This document shows, one piece after another, positions 51,801-60,800 of a stretch of DNA of 64,000 nucleotides; position 1 is the first letter of the stretch, and the number at the start of each line of letters is the position of its first letter. The translations under genes and the position numbers were made by a program. The notes beneath the pieces are model-generated. The model did no database searches, was not told the DNA's origin, and saw nothing but the letters and a program-made list of their open reading frames with translations. Source of the stretch: Pipra filicauda (lineage: Eukaryota; Chordata; Aves; Passeriformes; Pipridae); assembly GCF_003945595.2 (NCBI RefSeq), contig NW_024104151.1:454501-518500 (forward strand), written 5' to 3'.

Positions 51801-54800
51801 TTTTTGTTTCTCTGAAATCATGATTTGCAGTGCTCTGTGAGGTTTTATGGGTAAGCAGTTCTTTAAAACCTTAGGTTACTTTAGAACTGGAAATACTGTC
51901 TTTGTTATATTTTCATGAAAATATTTTAGTATAAACTGTATTCACTATTTGTAGTGTTTATTGCCAGTGCTCCCAGTCTGAATTTTACTCCTTCGTCTAG
52001 ACAATGAGCTGTAGGAGGTAGTTCCTGGTCAGAAGTGCATGCAAGGAATAGATGAGTTGAGGGAAAACTGTTGCCACATATACTACCAAATAAACATTAA
52101 TAGTGGACATACCAAGTCAGACCAAAAGACTGTCTTTTTTAAAGCAGAAAGGTAAAACCTAGGGAAGAGCATAAGCACAAAGCGTGAAACATGTATAATT
52201 ACAGGTTTTATTGCAGCTCAGTAACCTCCTGAGCTAGACATGATTTCTATGTATTTGATAGTCCTGAAAAGATTTGTCTTGCCAAAACTTTCCTAGTTTC
52301 CATTTGAGTCAATGTAGATTTCTAGTTGAACAGCAGGGAGTTCCACAAGTACACTATGTCTTGCTCAGAGGATTACATTTTAAATTTACTTTTGACCTGT
52401 CTATTCTGTATTTCATTTTGTGAATTTACTGCTTACACTGGGAGATACCATACTAGAATTGATTCAACATGTATGGGTTTTACATTTCCACATCAAGCAG
52501 CAGTCAAGTCACATCTGCATTTTAGTGTATGTATAATTATTGAAAGCATTCCTGAGGGAAATAAAACGAATGGAGTAAGTCTATTTCTTAGAGAGAAAGC
52601 GTGTTCCACACTTCTGACAGGAAACCCATATTTACACTTATAACTTTCACAATTGTAATAAAAGTTATATTTTCTTCCTATTTACAGGGTGAGAAAGGAC
52701 TTCTAGGTCATCCAGGAAAGCGAGGCAAAAGAGGCCTTCCAGGATCACAAGGTGACCAAGGACCAGCAGGAGACACTGGACTGAAAGGACAGGCTGTATG
52801 TAATCACAGCTGTTGATGCAAAACAAGTATTCCAAAAGTTTTGAACATGAAATAATAGTAAGGATGCCTGTTCCTATTACAGGGAGAAGATGGAGATCAA
52901 GGTTTAATGGGGTTTCAAGGATTCCCAGGTCCAAAAGTATGTGCTCGTTCTTTTCTGTTAGATCTTAAGCCATTACAGAGAGAGAACATTAGGAAAGAGT
53001 AGAATTAATCATCTTTAACAGTAATTTGCTCAAAATACCTCTGAACTGTTGGAACATGGTAGGCAGAACTGTGTACTCCATGTCTAAGGATAAATATTCT
53101 GGCTCAGTGCACTTGGTATTTTCACTGTTACTGCTCTTAGAAATTATCTTACTTTCACTGATTACAAGAGATTGAAACAAGTGGATAGCCAATGTCCATA
53201 TTTGACTAAATTGTTCTTTTGCATTTTCAGGGTCCTGCAGGGGACATTGGCTTATTTGGAATTCTGGGCCCGAAAGGTCCAACAGGCCAAGTTGTAAGTG
53301 TTTTCAATCCATGAAAGAGATTGTCAGGGTGGTTTGCAGGTGGCACACATTTTTAAGTTAGAAAATAATCTTTTTTCTCATTAATAAGGCCAGAACCCTC
53401 TAACCAAACCTTTCTGTCTGAGACTATGACTCTAGTAGAAGCCCTTTGCTTGTACTGCAACGCTGCTCTGGTTGCAACGTGCTTACAGACACACAAGCAG
53501 AGCTGGATTTTTAATATTGAAAGAAAAAAGCAAGCTCTGCTGACTAATTGTGGCTCTCCTAGCATAATTTCATCTACACAAGCCATCTTATGACTGCCAT
53601 ATCTTTGTCTATTGGAGTTGAAATTCCTCTTACTGGCAAAAGTGCTGATTGAATACCTCTGTCCTACTGCAAAAGAGAAACGGATCAAACTTTGCCTGCA
53701 GTAAGACAGAGTGGTGCTCAGGGATTATTGATTAATAGGCAGTCTTTCTTTAATAAATATTTTCTTTTTATCTAAAAGATTCCTAACCTGCATTAGCTTA
53801 TTCTTCATTACATTCTGCTTTCCTACTCACTAAAAATGTGGAAGCATCTTTAGCACTTTTTAATACTAGGGAATGTGCATCCAGCTTACAGCATCAAGTG
53901 ATGTAAAAGGGGGAAAGGTTACAGCATGGAAGATCTTAGTTCAAAATGTTTTTTCTCTCACTGCTGCCGTTGCCATCACAGAACTGAATTTGTTCAGTTA
54001 ACCAGATGCAGAGCAGCAGCTTTAGGGGCCTGTTCTAATAGCTGCCTTATTTTTCTAAATATTCCTATGAAAGATAAACACTGGACATGAGCAGTTTGCT
54101 CTAAGTGAAATGGAACAGGAAGGTAACATTTTAACAGCACTTACTGGCAGCCTTGCAAGACTACTTGTGCCCAGTAATATAGCTGAAGATATGGTTGATT
54201 GTAGCTCAATAAATACGTAGTCTTTTGTAATCAGAGTACGTAAGTTTCCACTGGTTTTAGTGCATCAATTTTGACATTAAAAAATATGTGTGGGCTTTCC
54301 AACCACAACTATTACAAATTACTAGAATACTTACCTTCCTGATTTTGTTGCAATGTGCACTTAATACTTAGAAAGAGAATATCACCATGATCTTTTGGAT
54401 ATTTGACAGGGCTGTGTGCTGAGCAGCTTTAAACCAGAACATGTCATGAGGATTTTCTTAATTTTGTAAACACGGTGGACTAATAAATTCTTTGCTTGTT
54501 TACAGGGATATATTGGCCCTGTTGGTCAAGAAGGTGTAACAGGCCCAGCTGGCAGGCCTGTAAGTTTCTCTTTATTTTTGTATAATCCATTTATTTCACC
54601 TACCCTTTCTTTAAGTAATCTCCTTCTGCAACCTTCTAATTTTTTCTGTCTGCAAATAGCCAATTGGACCTCCTTTTTTTATACCATATGGGTGAGATAA
54701 TGTGTGTGATTCCAGCATCTATAATACAAACAAGAAAAAAAAGTTACAAAACCCAATGACAAAGTCATTGCAATGGCCTTCTGTCTAAGTACAGTGTACA

Positions 54801-57800
54801 GAGGGCATGCCTACAGGGGCAGTGGGCAAGTCAAGGTGTAAAACAGCACATAGTGACTGCCACCTGAATATTCTTTCCCAGCCTTAGATCTGAGATATAT
54901 TTAGGGAGTATCACACTTGATTTCAATATAGTTTATTTTTTATGTGTTGTGAGCTGAACTGTCCAGAGTGCCCCTCTAGACACTCTGGGAGTGCCCATGA
55001 GCCCTTGTAAGGGTGTTCCAGGTGCTGTTCGAGGTCCCTGTCACAACTCAAATATCATCTCAGCCTTTCTGACAACCTTCAATGCACCTCAAGTTCCCTG
55101 CAGTGGGGAAGCTCTGTCCTCATCCCCGTTTCCATCTCTTGTCACAATCCCAGTGCCAGAGCCAGATTTGTTTTGTGAGAGAAAACCCTGTGGCTCATGT
55201 CTGCAGGGTAGTTTTAGAAGCTCTTTGGACCATGCAGGTTACTCTGATGAACTAGACGTGGAGCGAATGAGAATATCTAGAAATTGAAATAATCATAAAA
55301 ATAACAAATACACAATAAAAGTAATAAATACGAATATTTACAAGTGAAAAAGAAGGGTAATGTTCCATCTACAATTCTTTCCACTTGTTGGGAAAAACAG
55401 TACTTTAAATCTTGCACTATTCTTTTCAATTGCACCAAGGAGAAAAACTTCACAGTTGTGTGTACTTGTATGAAGACTTTTAATAGACTTCATATTGAAT
55501 GTAATAGTTTGCCATTATCGTTCAAAAAGCATTATAGTTGAATATTACTTCTGTGTTATGAAATGTAGCCATCGAGGTACAAAATTCTTCCAGGAAAGAA
55601 CTGTAGGATTGTTGCCATCCTTGGAAACAGTTTAAGTGCAAAACTAGCCAAAAATGTCAGAAAAACTGTGTCTAATCTGATTGAAAACTAATATAGCTTA
55701 ATAGAAACATATATGTGATGAATGGATTTCTTCAGTGATGGGGAATACTGAGTTTTGTTCTCTGCTCTTAAGATGGTGAAGCACTGATGTATTACAGTGG
55801 ATGAAATTGTGGGGAATACAGCTGATAGACAGGGACAACAGAGACAGTTAAAATTACTGAGAAAAGACGTATTTGCAAGCTGAAGAAAACAACTTTCCAT
55901 ATATAGAAATTGCAAAATGTTTTCAGGTAATTTAGTTTTCTAGTAGTACAGGAAAATCAAATGACCAGAGTTGTAAATACTTCCACAGATGAAACTGGAT
56001 TTTCCATGTGAGTAGTATAACTTGAATGGATATTGATCTGCTTATTTCAGTCCTAGGCATCTAGAAAGCATATTGGATTAACAGCTTCTCTTTCTTACAG
56101 GGACCAAGAGGTGAAAAGGGCACAAGGGGTGAAATGGTAAGATAAAACAATTTTGTGCTTTCGTATTCTTGGCTGTGTAAAAACAGTACACTGAGTGTAC
56201 TCTTGCATGCTCTGAATACCAGGCAGTTGTGTTGTGCTCCAGGAGAGCACTAACCAAGAAAGCTGGTAGCATGTGTCAAAAGTCTAACCTTTTCTTGTTC
56301 AAGTTGACTTATGTAGATATGACCAGTGGGTGTGAGCTGTTGGGCAGTATGGCCCCTGATCATAGAGCAGGCACATACTCCAAATCTGTCCTAGTTCAGA
56401 TCTAAAAGAAAAACCTTCTGTCACATTTGTTGTCAGTGCCTCCCAGCATGCATGCACATGTTCACAGATCTGTATCATCTTCTCTAGAGAGGGAGAAGTT
56501 CAGGAGAAGCCTAGGCCTGTGGATGAGTGTCTACGCAATGAACGCCAACTGTAGGAACAGTAGGCAGCACAGATAGGTTATGAACTTGCTGTCTTTCATT
56601 TTTTGGTAAGAATATTACACTAGTTGTTGTACGTTCATAAACGTTGGATTTAATTTTAAAATTGTGTTAGTAAAATCTCCTATTAATGATGGCTATGTGA
56701 AAAGCCATTAGGTTATCATGTTTACAGCAAATATGAATACAAATTTGATAAATACAATATTGCCTTATGTGGCAGATGTATTAGTTCCTTTTCCAGTAAC
56801 TAGCAGATGTGATCTTCCTCCTGGTCCTCTTACCCTGCCTTCACCCCATCTCACTTAAAATAATTTAGTTTCACTTATCTTATTGTATTTTGCTTTTAGC
56901 AGCCACCTGTGAAAAATCCAATCTAACTGCCTTATTAAAATTTTGAAAAATAAAACAGAAATATTCATAATATCTTAAGGAATAAAAGCTTGGAACTAAG
57001 CTTTTTCTATGTGTCTTGGAGAACTTTCTTCTTTGATTCTAATGCTCTTCTCTTTGGTCCTAATGCTCTTGAGGCACCTGCTATCTCAGAATAGAAGAGA
57101 AAAACTAGTTTCTTAATCTGTGCTGCTATTATCTAAACTCTTTTTCTACTGTTTGTTCATAAGAATTATTATGACAGCATAGAGCTAAAAATGCTGACAC
57201 TTAAAAAAACAATAAAACCCATTTAAAATAGTGAACAAGAAACGTCCATTTCCATTATTGGTGCTGGTGTTTAAGAAGTTAATTCCTAAATAAGTTCTTC
57301 AGTTCATCAAGATAAGTTAATCTAGTAAGACTGTCTTCAGAACAAGAATGTTTAATTTTAAATCATGTACAGTGGCATTACTTTCCCCAAAAGAAGGGAT
57401 TTATTTCCAACTCTTTTCAGTTACAAAAGACCTTAAAGGTCTTATTATTTTCATCCAAATGTGTATTGTGAGCTTTTATTTATACCTCTAAAATTTATAT
57501 TGGCATTCTTCCTAGAATCAAATAGATTTTAACCTTTTTGTAGTATCTAAGTTTTAGTTATATATTTTAATCTATCAGGGTTACAGTGTTCACAGTTTAC
57601 TAGAAAAATATGTCCTTTTATCCCCTGGAAAATGGAAGGTAAATTCATGTCTTCTTATTGAGATCAGTGGTGAAACAAGGCTCATGTCCTGTAGGCTATT
57701 TCTGGATAGTCAGAAACAAAGTTCATTGAAAAATTTTAGTCAAAATTTAATCAATAATTATTGAAACTATTTTTCAATTCAAAATATTCATTTCACTGTG

Positions 57801-60800
57801 ATTGAAATGTTAATAAAAACATGGAATACACTTAGGAATATTGTCTCAGAATTCTGACATTTCTGAAAGTGTGTTTTCATTTTCTTAATGGTTTTTATTT
57901 CATAGCATGTCACCTAATCAGTTATAATATACAATCATAAGATAATCCAGGTTGTAAGTGATCTCAAGACATTTAAATAGGAAGTTGGTCTAGAAAAGAA
58001 TCAAGTCTGAGGTCAGACCACATCGCTCAGGGCTTTATTGACCAAGTCTTGGAAACTCCCAAGAATGGAGATTGAAAAATCTCCTTGGATAATGCATTCC
58101 AGTCTGTGACTATTTTGAAGCTGAAAAAAATATGTGATATGATAAGGCATAACCTTTAATTTTCTATTCTCATATTTTATTTGAGGTTTACAATCATTAA
58201 TGCCAGCTACTAAACTGTATTGTATATCAGACTATTATATTGCAGGATGTTACTAGGCTTTACACATGAGATATGGTGACATAACATCAAACTCACAAAA
58301 GTGGTCAGAGAAAGCTTAACATTTATATTTTTTGTTAAAAATACTGTCTTCAAAAATTTTAAGTGTCTTGGAAAATATGGAAGTCCTTGGGATTGCTCAT
58401 GTTTTCGTGCATCATTGCATATAAAATTAGGGCCTTGTAGTATTAGAAAAAGATTGGGACTTTGGCCTTTGAACTTCTGTTCAATCAAATAGGGTGATTA
58501 AAGAATTAAAGAGTGCACTGAAAGTAACTGGTTTAGTCTCTGCTTTTTTTTTTATGAACTGGAATTACACTTTTCACACTTAAATTCTAATGCGATCAAA
58601 GGGTAAATTAAGTAGATTTGTAAAGGTAATCCTACACATCCAGCAAAACATTTAGCAATTAACTTAGTCCATGAAAAATGTAATTTAACCTTATTTTGGT
58701 GCTCTGCAGCAGAAAGAAGGAACATTGGTAAAATCCTTACAGGATTTTCAATGCACTCTGTGAAGTTTCATTATATTTTAAAGGGTTGTAAAAATAATTG
58801 ATACAGCCCTCTGAAGTTTTAATGCATTTAAGAAATTTTATATCCCCCCAAGTTGTTCACTATAGTTAACAAATAGCATTCAGTATTTATCTTTTTTTCA
58901 CATGGGTTTTACTGGCAAGAAGACAGTGAATCAAGATAAATGACATTCCTCTTTTGCAAAATACCTTAAACTCATTGGAACAGTGTAGTTTTTTTTATTT
59001 TCAAAACATTCAGTTTTATCTCAGAAACCACTACAAATTTGAACTGTTCTTTTCCCAAGACTTTTTGAGTCTTAAAATTGTGACACATGCCAAGAACATA
59101 GAACATTAACTGAAGTATTTACTCATCTGAAAAATCTACTGGAATGTCTAAATCTCAGCACTCAGAACAAGGACGTCTATTCATCAGAGACCAGTGGTTA
59201 CTTAGGGACAAACTGTTGAAGACTTTGTGCCTTGACTTGACTTGGCATTTGCATAATCAAGTCCCGAACCAAGATAAACAAATATATGTTCACAATGTCA
59301 AATTTGTTTCTCAATTTTCTTTTTCACACTGTCTCTTTCATTTTATACTAAACATACTTTGCCAAGCAAAAGTCCAGTAATATATTCACACGAGATTGAA
59401 GAAGATGGAGCAGTCTAATAGCCTTCCCAGCTGGCATACAACAGTGTGGCTCTGTGAAACCCAATTGACTTGCAATAGCTGAGGAACTACCCCAAAATAA
59501 CCAATGTAATCTCTGCAAACTCATATTAGTTTTGTAATAATGAATAGCAACAATAATATTTTATGTGTATTTAATAGTAATAGGATTCAAAGAAAATTTC
59601 AAGCTGGACAATAATTAAATTCAGAAGAGTAAAGAGAAGCTAGGTGCTTCTCTGTAGAAAACCTACAGGGATTTCTATGCTACTAGTACTACATATGCTA
59701 AAATGACTTATTATTTGATTTCTACTTTCCAATTAAACATTAACATCTTTTATAAAGATGTTAATCAGTAAATATTTACATAAAAGATGGCTTACAGTCC
59801 CTTTTTTGGGTGTAAGTGGATGAAACATAAATAAATAAGGTCAGGATGTATCAGTTGAGAAGCCAACAATATTTACAATCCCTGGAGCTTCTGCTATTAA
59901 GGTCTTCTTGGTTAAGTATCAGAAAACTATCTATCTAACCATCCAGAAACTGCTTCAGTTTTGAATCTCCTCTGTTCTCCAACAAACACATGTAAAACAT
60001 AGATCTTGGCCGCAAAGCCATTTGCAGTCCATCAGCATAGCCTTGCTGACATAGATCTGGTGCTTGGAATTACATGACGACTCCTGCTTTTCACATCCTT
60101 CATAATCCAGCACCTGAGCCCCTCTGGCATGGCCAGGGCAGGTGATGTGCAGGCATACTTAACTTGTGCAGCTATCATTGTGACTCCTGACAGATGCATT
60201 CCCCGGTAGCTACCATGTGCTCTGCCTCGGGAATGTGTCTAGAGGTAGTAAGAAACACAGCTGGTATTCTCCTAAGAACTGATAAATTTGCAGCCTTAGT
60301 GACTTAAACCACTCCTATCTGCTTTGAGATCCTTTTTTTAAATGTACATTAATTAATCTTAGATTGAATCTGGCCTTCCTTTAACCACTTCCAGCTGTCC
60401 TTGCTGGTGGCAGCTGGAGAACAGCCTTAGCTCAGAAGTTGTAGCATGAAATGACACTCACATAGATCTTGCATGCTGTGAAATCTCACAGCAGGAATAC
60501 TTATTACTATATCAAGTGATTTACAACTTAATTCCTATTTGACTAGAACAGTTTCACAATATTTGTCAACATGACCATGTCACATAAGATTATTTCTCTT
60601 TTGGCAGAGATTTAGTTCTAGCGTGACCATACTGATGTGAAAGGGCTTTTCCTTGGAACAGCTTATTGTGCTCAAGTAATTGATACAAGCACCACTGGCA
60701 AAAGAATGTTTTGCTTGAATTGACTCAGTTGTGTTAAAAGGTTTTACTAATTTAAGGTGTAGATCTAGCCTATGCCTTTCATTCCTTCTTCTCTTTTGCT

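Noticed and set aside
55020..55290. 98-codon frame in a less AT-rich patch
   Set aside because: No Gly repeat, no known domain, and no splice sites in the right phase were evident.
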